In this document: one piece after another, positions 1 through 7,619 of the stretch
Layout of the letters: every line of letters begins with the position of its first letter
Position numbering within the stretch: position 1 is the first letter of the stretch
Assembly: GCA_964439135.1 (NCBI GenBank)
Contig: CAYTNN010000002.1
Span: forward strand, 1 to 56,096
Length of the DNA stretch: 56,096 bases
Reading direction: 5' to 3'
DNA from: JAFGPJ01 sp964439135
GTDB lineage: Bacteria > Planctomycetota > Phycisphaerae > Sedimentisphaerales > Anaerobacaceae
Notes under the pieces: model-generated
The model's input: only the letters and a program-made list of their open reading frames with translations
What the model was told of the DNA's origin: nothing
The model's database searches: none
Translations under genes and position numbers: made by a program

Positions 1-43
1 TCCCCCCATAAATCACACAGCAATCCTTGTGCCGAACAGGATT

Positions 44-64
44 GGGTCCGTCCCTCTGATTGCT
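44..64 (+). repeat. 21-bp direct repeat, copy 1
   Basis: The 21-bp sequence beginning GGGTCCGTCCCTCTGATT is present here and again, identical, at 203-223. Its style resembles the short terminal repeats beside REP-associated transposase genes, but no transposase is visible in the window, so the origin is inferred. Confidence 0.6.
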
Positions 65-202
65 GCCAATTCCGTAAATTCTGCCGGTTTCAATCCTTAA
101 TAATTTACTTATAACCGCTTTTTCTTATAATGATTAAGTCATCCTTATAGAATTGATTAGGGATGCACACTATTTTATGGGAACAAAATGGTGTCAATAA
201 TA

Positions 203-223
203 GGGTCCGTCCCTCTGATTGCT
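203..223 (+). repeat. 21-bp direct repeat, copy 2
   Basis: Second perfect copy of the 21-bp repeat found at 44-64, offset by 159 bp in the same orientation. Confidence 0.6.
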
Positions 224-351
224 TGAGCAGTGCTATGTGGAATAGGCAGAATAGTGCGGTGATTGGGCTGGTGGTAGTGGGGACCACGCCTATCAACTAC
301 TGCCTTCTGGAATCTTGAGAGGAAGATGGAAGTAGAAAGGAGGACAAGTTT

Positions 352-1206
352 ATGAAGACATCTGACAAAGCCAAGGTCGAAGTCCAGATAATCGAGATGA
401 CACCGAAGGATGCGGGAAAAGTCCCGTTGTGCGGGCACAAAGATCCGAGCAAAGAATGCTATCAACACAAGTTCCAGTGGATAAAGAAACGAATGTCCGA
501 AGGTTTGAAGGTGAAGATGCTTAGTACACCAGACGATGGTTTTGTAGGGTATATCGAGTACGTACCAGGTGAACGTGCATGGAGGGCCGTGAACTCTGAG
601 AATTTCATGTTCATTCACTGCATATACATCCAGTGGAAAAGGTGTAAGGGCAGAGGTTATGGCACACTCCTTATACAGGATTGTGTGAAGGATGCTAAGA
701 AGGCAAATATGAATGGTGTGGCAGTTGTAACACGCAAGGGTACTTGGATGGTTGGAAAGGAATTGTTCCTTAAGAACGGATTCGAGGAGGCTGAGAAGGC
801 ACTTCCAGATTTTTCACTGCTTGTGAAGAAATTTAAGAAATCTGCTCCAACACCGAGCTTTAAGGGGCAGTGGGACAAGAAGCGAAAGAAATTTGGTAAG
901 GGCCTCACGATTATAACCTCTGGCCAATGCCCTTATAATGTGACAATGGTTAACGATATTGCTGAGATTGCGAAAGACAGATACGGAATAGAACCGAGAA
1001 TAGTAGAGTATAGAAGTTACAGGCAAGCCCAGAACGCACCGTGGCCCTTTGCTGTTTCTGGCGTGCTGTACGATGGTAAGCTGGTCGCTGACCATCCCAT
1101 AGGTGGCACGAGATTTCAGAATATCATGGAGAAAGAGGTAGGAATAAAAATGACAAGAAGGGATGCTGATTTGAAAGAAAACCCGCCGAGTAAATCGGCG
1201 GGCTAA
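352..1206 (+). CDS. GNAT N-acetyltransferase with YoaP-like C-terminal domain
   Basis: 284 residues. The N-terminal half is a GNAT fold: the acetyl-CoA-binding motif A reads RCKGRGYGT at residues 97-105, after the beta-strand HCIYIQW. The C-terminal part, from about residue 187 (TIITSGQCPYNV), resembles the YoaP-like domain found after GNAT domains in Bacillus YoaP-type proteins, with a CPY motif in a thioredoxin-like position. The substrate is unknown. The start is supported by the strong ribosome site AAAGGAGG at 336-343, eight bases before ATG. The gene stands alone. Its last codons lie inside a terminator-like hairpin. It has no evident link to the flagellar genes downstream. Confidence 0.8.
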   Translation: MKTSDKAKVEVQIIEMTPKDAGKVPLCGHKDPSKECYQHKFQWIKKRMSEGLKVKMLSTPDDGFVGYIEYVPGERAWRAVNSENFMFIHCIYIQWKRCKGRGYGTLLIQDCVKDAKKANMNGVAVVTRKGTWMVGKELFLKNGFEEAEKALPDFSLLVKKFKKSAPTPSFKGQWDKKRKKFGKGLTIITSGQCPYNVTMVNDIAEIAKDRYGIEPRIVEYRSYRQAQNAPWPFAVSGVLYDGKLVADHPIGGTRFQNIMEKEVGIKMTRRDADLKENPPSKSAG

Positions 1207-1215
1207 ATATTTTTG
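1182..1215 (+). terminator. Rho-independent-like terminator overlapping the stop codon
   Basis: CCCGCCGA (1182-1189), loop GTAAA, TCGGCGGG (1195-1202), then an A/T-rich tract ending in five T. The perfect 8-bp GC-rich stem includes the last codons of the acetyltransferase, and the TAA stop lies just past it. Confidence 0.65.
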
Positions 1216-1233
1216 GAGATCGGCTGGAATTAA
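1216..1233 (+). repeat. 18-bp direct repeat upstream of the LamG gene
   Basis: GAGATCGGCTGGAATTAA occurs here and again, identical and in the same orientation, at 3913-3930. The two copies bracket the LamG gene. Confidence 0.55.
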
Positions 1234-1317
1234 CCATTCTGCCCCCATAATTCAATCTCCCCGAAATTAAACCGCTTAAAATCGACTTCTACAGTGTAAC
1301 GAAGCTACAGAAAATCC

Positions 1318-1346
1318 TTGACTTCGAGATAACATTTCGCTATTAT
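1318..1346 (+). promoter_or_regulatory. Sigma-70-type promoter for the LamG gene
   Basis: TTGACT (1318-1323), 17-bp spacer, TATTAT (1341-1346). This is close to the housekeeping consensus with ideal spacing. It lies about 145 bp before the LamG start, giving a fairly long leader. Confidence 0.55.
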
Positions 1347-1490
1347 GGGACTTGGCATAGGCAGGAGTTTTTTTACGAAGTATCAGCAGATATGCATTTT
1401 ATCAATTGATGTACTAAAAAATATCAGGTGTTTTGGTGTGTGACCAGGGCATTTCATAATCATTATATTCTCGTTGAGTGAGGTCTGATT

Positions 1491-3680
1491 ATGTGCAGGA
1501 AATTTTGTTTTTTTACTTCTTTTACTATTGTACTGGTTATAGTTCTGACAAGTACTGCTAAGGCAGAACTTATAGGCTGGTGGACTTTTGATGAAGGTTC
1601 AGGAACCACTGCCTTTGATTCGTCCGGCAAAGGTAATGACGGCATATTGGGGCCTGAAGGCGACCCGAAGTGGGTCGATGGAATCATCGGCGGCGCGATC
1701 GAACTGGACGGCAGCGATGATTATATCGCGATTGACAGTATAGCCGACGACCTCACAGAAAACAATTTTACAGTCAGTGCATGGATCAAAACCACGGCAG
1801 GTGAAGGCAACGTGATTGGCGCTAACGATAGCGGCAGCGGTCACCAGTTCATTTTTGGCGTTACCGGTAGCGGCACTTTGCTGGTGGAAGCTTCCAGCAA
1901 TATTAACAGTTATCCCCCCGTTATCAACGACGGCGAGTGGCATTTCATAGCGTACGTCAGGGACGGGACCACCGCATACGCATACACCGATGGAAAGCTG
2001 GTCGGTATGGAGACACCTGATGGAAATCCGGCTGGACAGGTGCGTTGGTCAATCGGTCAGGAATGGGATGACAGCCCGAGCGACGAATTCACCGGTCTGG
2101 TGGACGATGTCCATTTCTTCAACCATCCATTGACAGAAGATGAGATTCAACGTGTTATGAAAGGGGGAGGCTTTGTTTTGTCTTCTCGCCCGGAGCCGGC
2201 TGATGGTGCTGTCATTTATGATACCTCGGTGAGTTTGTCCTGGAAGCCGGGAGACTTTGCGGTCTCGCATGATATCTATTTGGGCGAGACTTTTAACGAT
2301 GTGAATGACGGCACCGGCGGCACATTCCGGGCCAACCAGGTTGATGCGTTATTTGCTGTCGGCTTGTCCGGATTCCCGTATCCCGATGGTCTTGTTCATG
2401 GAACGACTTACTACTGGCGAATCGATGAAGTCAACGAGGCCGAACCTAATAGTCCGTGGAAAGGCGAGATCTGGAGTTTCACCATACCGCCGAATACCGC
2501 ATATGCACCCGATCCGGCCGACGGCGCCGAATTTGTCGAACTTAATGCTCAGCTTAGCTGGGCTATGGGTTTTGACGCAAAATTGCACTATATAGTCTTC
2601 GGTGAGGATTATGACGAGGTGAGTAATGCCGATGTGGGTATGCCTATGGGCGGTAATACGAATTACAATCCCGGCCCACTCAAAATGGCTAAGACTTATT
2701 ACTGGCGTGCCGATGAGTTCGATGGCACCGAGACGCATAAAGGCCAGGTCTGGAGCTTTACTACAATAGGAGCCGTCAGCGGCCCCAATCCGGCTGACGG
2801 TGCCGTAGATGTGAAGCCATCTGTGATTCTTACCTGGGATGCGGGCTCCGTCGCTACCTCGCACGAGGTGTACTTTGGCATGGATGCTGATGCCGTGAAG
2901 AATGCCACAACAGACTCGACCGAGTATAAGGGGCCCAAAGCCCTCGGTAAAGAGAGCTATGATCCTGACAAACTTATATTGAATTCAACTTACTTCTGGC
3001 GGATCGATGAAATCAACGGCGACAATCCCGATAGTCCATGGGCAGGAAATATCTGGAGCTTCACTACGGGCAACTTCTTTGTCATAGATGATTTTGAAAC
3101 TTACGATTCCGAAGATAACCAAATATGGATCGCATGGCATGATGGGATCGGTTTCGGAGGACCTGGTGCTGAACCTTACTTTACCGGTAACCGTACCGGG
3201 GCAATAGTAGGCGACGAAGACACTTATTCCTATACCGAGGAGACTATAGTCCACGACGGCAGCCAGTCTATGCCATATTTTTACGATAACAATAAGCAGG
3301 ACTTCTCGAACTATTCCGAAGCAGAGCTGACATTGGATTATCAGCGTGACTGGACTGAACAAGGTGTGGACAAACTGATAATATGGTTCAGGGGCATTTT
3401 GAATAACGATGCCGAGCGTTTGTATGTGTCACTATCTAATCGGGCCGGCAATCCCGTGGTTGTATATCATGATGATCCGGCGGCAACACAAATTGTAACC
3501 TGGACCGAGTGGGTCATCCCGCTTCAGGCTTTTGCCGATCAGGGCATTGATCTGACTGATGTTGACAGGATCGCAATCGGCGTCGGCACCCGGGGTAACA
3601 TAACGATCCCCGGAGGTTCGGGCAAGATGTATATTGACGGGATCCGGTTGTTTCAGCCAGCTCCGGAACCTCAGCCATAA
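1491..3680 (+). CDS. Secreted LamG/Fn3-like repeat protein
   Basis: 729 residues. A signal peptide spans residues 1 to about 26 (hydrophobic core FTIVLVIVLTS, cleavage near AKA). A LamG/concanavalin-like domain follows to about residue 225, starting GWWTFDEGSG and containing the typical ISAWI-like strand TVSAWIKTT and a DDVHFF strand. Three Fn3-like repeats cover about 230-525, each opening with a (D/E)PADGA motif and carrying LSW/LTW and YYWRIDE/TYFWRIDE signatures. The last 200 residues form a beta-rich jelly-roll region ending near GKMYIDGIRLF, probably carbohydrate-binding. Proteins of this build are abundant in Phycisphaerae and are thought to bind polysaccharide at the cell surface. No catalytic residues or sorting signal are recognised. 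It appears monocistronic, with its own promoter and terminator. Confidence 0.8.
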   Translation: MCRKFCFFTSFTIVLVIVLTSTAKAELIGWWTFDEGSGTTAFDSSGKGNDGILGPEGDPKWVDGIIGGAIELDGSDDYIAIDSIADDLTENNFTVSAWIKTTAGEGNVIGANDSGSGHQFIFGVTGSGTLLVEASSNINSYPPVINDGEWHFIAYVRDGTTAYAYTDGKLVGMETPDGNPAGQVRWSIGQEWDDSPSDEFTGLVDDVHFFNHPLTEDEIQRVMKGGGFVLSSRPEPADGAVIYDTSVSLSWKPGDFAVSHDIYLGETFNDVNDGTGGTFRANQVDALFAVGLSGFPYPDGLVHGTTYYWRIDEVNEAEPNSPWKGEIWSFTIPPNTAYAPDPADGAEFVELNAQLSWAMGFDAKLHYIVFGEDYDEVSNADVGMPMGGNTNYNPGPLKMAKTYYWRADEFDGTETHKGQVWSFTTIGAVSGPNPADGAVDVKPSVILTWDAGSVATSHEVYFGMDADAVKNATTDSTEYKGPKALGKESYDPDKLILNSTYFWRIDEINGDNPDSPWAGNIWSFTTGNFFVIDDFETYDSEDNQIWIAWHDGIGFGGPGAEPYFTGNRTGAIVGDEDTYSYTEETIVHDGSQSMPYFYDNNKQDFSNYSEAELTLDYQRDWTEQGVDKLIIWFRGILNNDAERLYVSLSNRAGNPVVVYHDDPAATQIVTWTEWVIPLQAFADQGIDLTDVDRIAIGVGTRGNITIPGGSGKMYIDGIRLFQPAPEPQP

Positions 3681-3715
3681 GATGTGATAATGCGGGTGAC
3701 AACATAGCGTCATTT

Positions 3716-3760
3716 CGGGGCTTATGCTAACTTTTTGGTATAGGCCCCGGTTATTTTAAA
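3716..3760 (+). terminator. Terminator after the LamG gene
   Basis: CGGGGC (3716-3721) pairs with GCCCCG (3744-3749), with an inner TAT/ATA extension around a T-rich loop, followed by GTTATTTTA. It lies 36 bp after the stop codon, as expected for an intrinsic terminator. Confidence 0.5.
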
Positions 3761-3912
3761 AAAGAACAGAAGGATTTTATTAAAACAGATTAAAATCAGG
3801 ACAACTGGACATTAAGGAGGATGACACATATTTTAATGAATTATGTTTAATCATGATAGGTTTTGATAGAGAACAGCGGGTGGGCTGAATTACTGCTGAG
3901 CTTTGGGACGCA

Positions 3913-3930
3913 GAGATCGGCTGGAATTAA
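3913..3930 (+). repeat. 18-bp direct repeat downstream of the LamG gene
   Basis: Identical to 1216-1233 and in the same orientation. Confidence 0.55.
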
Positions 3931-4052
3931 GTATGGCGGCCGCGGAATTAATAATTGTTAAAGCAAAAACAAAAGGCTCCCTCCAATTTTTCCCCTTGGC
4001 GCAAAGGACCATCTCTTATATTTATGGTGGCAGTTTATCTCAATTAATGTTC

Positions 4053-4080
4053 TTGACCCGGCCCCGATCCGGCCTATAAT
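4053..4080 (+). promoter_or_regulatory. Sigma-70-type promoter for hflKC
   Basis: TTGACC (4053-4058), 16-bp spacer, perfect TATAAT (4075-4080). Located 55 bp before the hflK ATG. Confidence 0.7.
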
Positions 4081-4135
4081 CGTCTTTGCATGATAGCAAT
4101 TGCAGGAAAGGAAAGCTTCTTGGAAAGGACTTAAG

Positions 4136-5167
4136 ATGGAACAGGTAACTCAATGGGTGGATGATTACAGGCGGAAATTCAGACTTTCCGGACAATCGCT
4201 ACTCTGGCTCAAATTGGTGGTCCCGTTTCTATTGGCGCTATGGCTTTTGTCGGGGATATATATCGTACGACCCGGTGAACAGGGGGTGGTGCGCCGATTC
4301 GGCAAGGTTGTAAGGATAACAGAGCCGGGCCCGCATTACCGCTTGCCCAGCCCGGTTGAAAGAGTCGATAAACCAATGATACAGCAAGTCCGGCGAGTGG
4401 AAATCGGAGTTGAAACCGTCAGCCAAAGTCAGCCGGCAAGGTACAAGTTCCACCCCGAAGAGTCGCTGATGCTGACCGGCGATGAGCAGATTATCGATGC
4501 GCAAATCATAGTCCAGTATAAAATAAAGGACCCCGCCGACTTTCTGTTTAACGTACGCGGTCTGGAAGGGCCGCAAGGCACAATTAAAGACGCTGCCGAG
4601 GTAGCTCTGCGACAGGTTGTCGGGCAAAGGCCGATTGACGATGTGCTCATCAAGGAAAAACTCCAGGTGAATATCGACATCCTCGCACTCCTGCAGGAAA
4701 TCGTGGACGCTTACGAATGCGGCGTTCGAATAATCGAGGTCAAACTTCAGACTGTCCAGCCGCCAAAGGAGGTTGCATCGGCATTTAGCGACGTGGTAAG
4801 CGCCAAGGAGGACAGGGAGAAATTGATCCAGGAAGCTGAGGGCTATAAGGAGGACCTCATTCCCAAGGCACGCGGCGAAGCCAGGAGCATGGTTCTGGCG
4901 GCGGAAGCCTACAAGCAAGAGAAGGTAACACGGGCCCAGGGCGATGTAGAGAAATTTTTGGCCGTGTTTGCAGAGTACGAAAAGGCAAAAGAAATAACGC
5001 GAAAGCGGCTCTATTTGGAAACAATGGAGGTAGTGCTCCCGGGCATCAGGAAGTTCATAATAGATTCCAAGACCGGAGACGGAGTGCTGAAACTTTTGCC
5101 CCTTGAGGGTGCCCCATTTGGCAATGCACAACAGAATACAAGCCCGGAAATTCGGAGGCCGAAATGA
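4136..5167 (+). CDS. hflK: HflK, SPFH/band-7 membrane protein
   Basis: About 343 residues. HflK and HflC form a membrane complex that in E. coli encloses and modulates the FtsH protease. One N-terminal transmembrane segment (residues about 21-44) is followed by an SPFH domain opening with RPGEQGVVRRFGK and an alanine/glutamate-rich coiled region (about 230-300). The ATG at 4136 is preferred over an in-frame TTG at 4100 because GGAAAGGA lies seven bases upstream. The stop overlaps the next ATG (ATGA), so hflK and hflC are translationally coupled. The usual order hflK-hflC is kept. No flagellar link is implied. Confidence 0.9.
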   Translation: MEQVTQWVDDYRRKFRLSGQSLLWLKLVVPFLLALWLLSGIYIVRPGEQGVVRRFGKVVRITEPGPHYRLPSPVERVDKPMIQQVRRVEIGVETVSQSQPARYKFHPEESLMLTGDEQIIDAQIIVQYKIKDPADFLFNVRGLEGPQGTIKDAAEVALRQVVGQRPIDDVLIKEKLQVNIDILALLQEIVDAYECGVRIIEVKLQTVQPPKEVASAFSDVVSAKEDREKLIQEAEGYKEDLIPKARGEARSMVLAAEAYKQEKVTRAQGDVEKFLAVFAEYEKAKEITRKRLYLETMEVVLPGIRKFIIDSKTGDGVLKLLPLEGAPFGNAQQNTSPEIRRPK

Positions 5168-6027
5168 ACGGAAAAATCATAGCTGTAATTGCAATAATCG
5201 TGATAGCTGCGGCGGTGCTGGCCCTTTCGCTGTTTACCGTGGATGAAACCGAGCAGGCAATTGTCACTCAGTTGGGAACATTTGTGAAAGAAGTGAAACA
5301 GCCCGGCCTGCACTTTAAGATTCCGCTGATTCAGGCGGTGCATAAATTCGAAGCTCGGGTATTGCAATATGACGCCGCTGCGGCAAAGATTATGACCGAC
5401 GACAAAAAGCACCTGGTTATTGACAACTACGCCTGCTGGAAGATCATCGATCCGCTCAAGTTCTATAAAGCCGTGCAAACCGAGTTCGGCGCCCAGTCAA
5501 GACTGGATGATATCGTCTTTTCTGAAATACGAGAGGAGCTTGCCAGGCACAGCCTGACGGAAATAGTCTCGGTCAACCGCAGCCAGATAATGGACAAAGT
5601 GGCCGAGCAGTGCAACCAGAAAGCCGGTGACTACGGGATCCAGGTCATCGACGTGCGAATAAAGCGGGCCGACCTGCCGCAGGAGGTTAGACAATCGGTC
5701 TATGACCGAATGAAGGCTGAAAGGGAAAGGATCGCAAAAAAATACCGCTCCGAAGGTGAGGAAGAGGCTGCTATAATCATGGCCGAGACGGACAAGGAAA
5801 AGAAAATTCTGCTTGCCGAAAGTTACAAAGATGCCGAGAAACTGAATGGTGAAGGTGACGCCGAGGCCATCAAAATATATGCCCAGGCTTTTGAAAAGGA
5901 TCCTGAGTTTTATTCGTTCGTCCGGACTTTGCAAGCTTACGAGAAGTCACTCGGTGAAGGGACAACTATCGTTTTGCCGAGCGACTCGGAATTTTTCCAG
6001 TATTTTAGCTCACCGATAAAAGAATAG
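5164..6027 (+). CDS. hflC: HflC, SPFH/band-7 membrane protein
   Basis: 287 residues. Partner of HflK. An N-terminal transmembrane segment covers residues about 4-24, followed by an SPFH domain opening TVDETEQAIVTQLG and containing PGLHFKIPLIQ, a typical HflC signature. The RIKRADLP motif near residue 163 and the RERIAKKYRSEGEEEA coiled stretch are also characteristic. Start and stop of the pair overlap by four bases. The family resides in the inner membrane facing the periplasm and binds FtsH. Length is normal for the family. Confidence 0.92.
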   Translation: MNGKIIAVIAIIVIAAAVLALSLFTVDETEQAIVTQLGTFVKEVKQPGLHFKIPLIQAVHKFEARVLQYDAAAAKIMTDDKKHLVIDNYACWKIIDPLKFYKAVQTEFGAQSRLDDIVFSEIREELARHSLTEIVSVNRSQIMDKVAEQCNQKAGDYGIQVIDVRIKRADLPQEVRQSVYDRMKAERERIAKKYRSEGEEEAAIIMAETDKEKKILLAESYKDAEKLNGEGDAEAIKIYAQAFEKDPEFYSFVRTLQAYEKSLGEGTTIVLPSDSEFFQYFSSPIKE

Positions 6028-6076
6028 ATTTTGACCTTTAATTTCGGATAGATTTCCGTCTCATAAGTGGATAATT

Positions 6077-6262
6077 ATACCAAATACGATTAAATTGTGC
6101 ACTTTTGTCATTTCGACCGGAGGGCCACGAAGTGGCCAGAAGCGGAGAAATCTGGTATACGAAACCAATCCATGTACAGTAACCAGATCTCTCGACTCCG
6201 CTGCGCTTCGCTCGAGATGACCCAGGCAAGCACAGTTACTAATCAGAAATCGTATTAGGTAT
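6077..6262. mobile_element. MITE-like element with nested inverted repeats
   Basis: The outer ends are ATACCAAATACGATT (6077-6091) and its near-perfect reverse complement AATCGTATTAGGTAT (6248-6262), matching at 14 of 15 positions. Inside is a second imperfect inverted repeat: the left end GTCATTTCGACCGGAG starts at 6107 and the right end CTCGAGATGAC finishes at 6221. The inner unit resembles the GTCAT(T/C)TCGA...GAGAAATCT palindromes scattered in many bacterial genomes. There is no coding capacity and no clear target-site duplication. A non-autonomous or REP-like repeat is the best reading. Confidence 0.6.
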
Positions 6263-6309
6263 GTTTACTATTTCAGCCTCCATTGCGGCCCAAATTATAA
6301 ATACAAGAA

Positions 6310-6350
6310 CGGCGAGGAGTGGTTGAGAACATCCATCCTCGCCGGGTTTG
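6310..6350. terminator. Candidate bidirectional terminator hairpin
   Basis: CGGCGAGGA (6310-6318) pairs with TCCTCGCCG (6336-6344). The 9-bp stem is perfect and GC-rich. The T-tract after it is poor (GGTTTG), so function is uncertain, but its place between converging operons fits a terminator. Confidence 0.4.
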
Positions 6351-6424
6351 TGAAATCCGTTCGGGGCTTTTATCAGGCCCTCCCTGGCCGGCCACGCAAT
6401 TTATTTTTATATCATATAATGCCC

Positions 6425-6694
6425 TTATATCCCATATTGTAAGAGGTTTTTTACAGCTCCTTCGATTATATCATCACTCTCAAGCCTGCCGGACAAAAAT
6501 AGCTCACGCGCCTGCTGGACTCGCTGGTTATCCGTTTTTGGGGGCTGCATCGCCTTATCGATAAGAGAAGCATAATTTACCTGAATAGACACATCCACAT
6601 CATTACCTCGAAGCGCCCCCGAAGTGTTCGGCTGCCCGGTTGATGACCCGGATTCAATCAATGGTTGATTATTTGATCCTATTTGTTCTATCAT
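6425..6694 (-). CDS. flgM: FlgM-like anti-sigma-28 factor
   Basis: 89 residues. FlgM binds the flagellar sigma factor FliA until the hook is complete and FlgM is exported. The C-terminal half (DNQRVQQARELFLSGRL, then a helix ending near LLQYGI) matches the helical sigma-binding region of FlgM, with the typical 'V..AR..L..G.(Y/L)..D...IA..' spacing. The N-terminal half is disordered and Ser/Asn/Gly-rich, as expected for an export signal. A sigma-28-type promoter lies directly upstream, matching known autoregulation. FlgM is divergent in sequence, so the name rests on the C-terminal pattern, the length, and the presence of fliA in the adjacent cluster. Confidence 0.7.
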   Translation of the reverse strand: MIEQIGSNNQPLIESGSSTGQPNTSGALRGNDVDVSIQVNYASLIDKAMQPPKTDNQRVQQARELFLSGRLESDDIIEGAVKNLLQYGI

Positions 6695-6732
6695 AAACCT
6701 ATAACGTTCCTAAAATCCTTTGTCTACGATTC

Positions 6733-6759
6733 TTTTCGCAGGTTTTAGATGAAACTTTA
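6733..6759 (-). promoter_or_regulatory. Sigma-28-type promoter for flgM
   Basis: Read on the minus strand: TAAAGTTT (a perfect -35 element), 11-bp spacer, TGCGAAAA (five of eight positions match GCCGATAA). It lies 39 bp before the flgM ATG. The -35 and the spacing are ideal but the -10 is imperfect. Confidence 0.5.
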
Positions 6760-6876
6760 GAATTTTTTTGCTTAATTTTCATTTTTTTCTAAAGTTAAAT
6801 CTTTATTTAGACGAAATACTGCTTTTAAAGAGTCTTTCTTAGTTTCCCATTAAATCTTTTTGGAATCGAACCTCAA

Positions 6877-7596
6877 CTAAAACGTCCCAGCCACTTCATA
6901 ACTGACAAACTTGATAAACTCAATCGGACTGACTGCCGCAATTTTTTCATGCAGAGGAGCAAAACCCGAACGCTTCTCGGATTTAAAATAGCTCTTGATA
7001 CGTTTTTCAGTCGTTTTGTCGGCACTGTCCCAAACCTGCTCAAGGGCCCACTGTAACTGACCGTCTCTCAGATCCAGAAGCTTCATGCGCAGCCCAACAG
7101 CCATATGAGGATAGGGCCTGTATTCCGTAACAGTTCCAAGCAGCACTCCATCACATCTTAACGCTTCACGGATTGCTGATAACTTTTCAAGATTATATGT
7201 TGAGTCCCGGTCCAGTTGCAAACTTCGCCAGGAAGGATCATGCTGACGAATTACAGTCAGACCGAAAACCTGCCTCTTCTGCAGTGCCTGATAAAGCGCC
7301 TGGGTAATATCGGCAGAAATCTCGGGATAGCTCGAATCGTTATCCAGCTCAACAATAGCAACCCTTCCAATGGTATTTAGTTTATTGTTCGGATTCAGAT
7401 AATAATAATCCGATACCGGTGCAGAGGCGCTATGAGTTCGGCAGCCGGATAAAATGACCACCAACAATAGCAATATCATGCCCCATGATTTGCGGCTTGC
7501 AGCTCGCAACCTTTGCCTTGAATAACGGGCGATAAACGATGAGTTACGAGCCAAAAGATACGATAATACCGTTGCCGGTCTGTTCATTCGATTCAC
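6877..7596 (-). CDS. Lipoprotein, possibly CsgG/FlgO-like
   Basis: 239 residues. A lipobox LSGC ends the hydrophobic run MILLLLVVILSGC at about residue 52, so the mature protein is probably a lipoprotein. The mature part begins with the strand GRVAIVELDND, followed by a helix (ISADITQALYQALQKRQ) and a strand (LTVIRQ), then RCDGVLLGTVTEYRPYPHMAVGLRMKLLDLRDGQLQWA. This strand-helix pattern resembles the CsgG/FlgO family of outer-membrane-associated proteins. That similarity is by eye only. The leader before the hydrophobic core is unusually long and basic (about 40 residues). It is the last gene of the fliA cluster before flgM, suggesting an envelope role in the basal body. The start is uncertain. 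Confidence 0.55.
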   Translation of the reverse strand: MNRMNRPATVLSYLLARNSSFIARYSRQRLRAASRKSWGMILLLLVVILSGCRTHSASAPVSDYYYLNPNNKLNTIGRVAIVELDNDSSYPEISADITQALYQALQKRQVFGLTVIRQHDPSWRSLQLDRDSTYNLEKLSAIREALRCDGVLLGTVTEYRPYPHMAVGLRMKLLDLRDGQLQWALEQVWDSADKTTEKRIKSYFKSEKRSGFAPLHEKIAAVSPIEFIKFVSYEVAGTF

Positions 7597-7619
7597 CTAA
7601 TATTTATCGTTTTCTGCAA

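Larger units (their letters stand above)
1..351. other. Intergenic leader with repeats, no gene seen
   Basis: No convincing coding sequence is seen. The stretch holds two copies of a 21-bp direct repeat (listed separately), a short inverted repeat CAATCC...GGATTG at 21-26 and 39-44, and a weak sigma-70-like pair TTTACT (104-109) and TATAAT (126-131) spaced by 16 bp. The small open frames here overlap the repeats and look like chance. The repeats suggest remnants of a mobile or REP-type element. Confidence 0.5.
3681..4052. other. Intergenic stretch, no gene seen
   Basis: Apart from the terminator after the LamG gene and the second copy of the 18-bp repeat, nothing coding is seen. A NotI-like GCGGCCGC at 3936-3943 lies just after the repeat. 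The hflK promoter starts at its right end. Confidence 0.5.
6028..6424. other. Convergent intergenic region with mobile-like element
   Basis: No gene is seen between the converging hflC and flgM-like genes. It contains a 186-bp nested inverted-repeat element and a hairpin that could terminate transcription from both sides. Confidence 0.6.

Noticed and set aside
4238..5131. Long open frame opposite hflK
   Set aside because: Shadow of the hflK coding frame, with no family resemblance and no ribosome site.
6780..6810. TAAAGTTA on the plus strand as a sigma-28 promoter
   Set aside because: No matching -10 element, and it points away from the flgM start.
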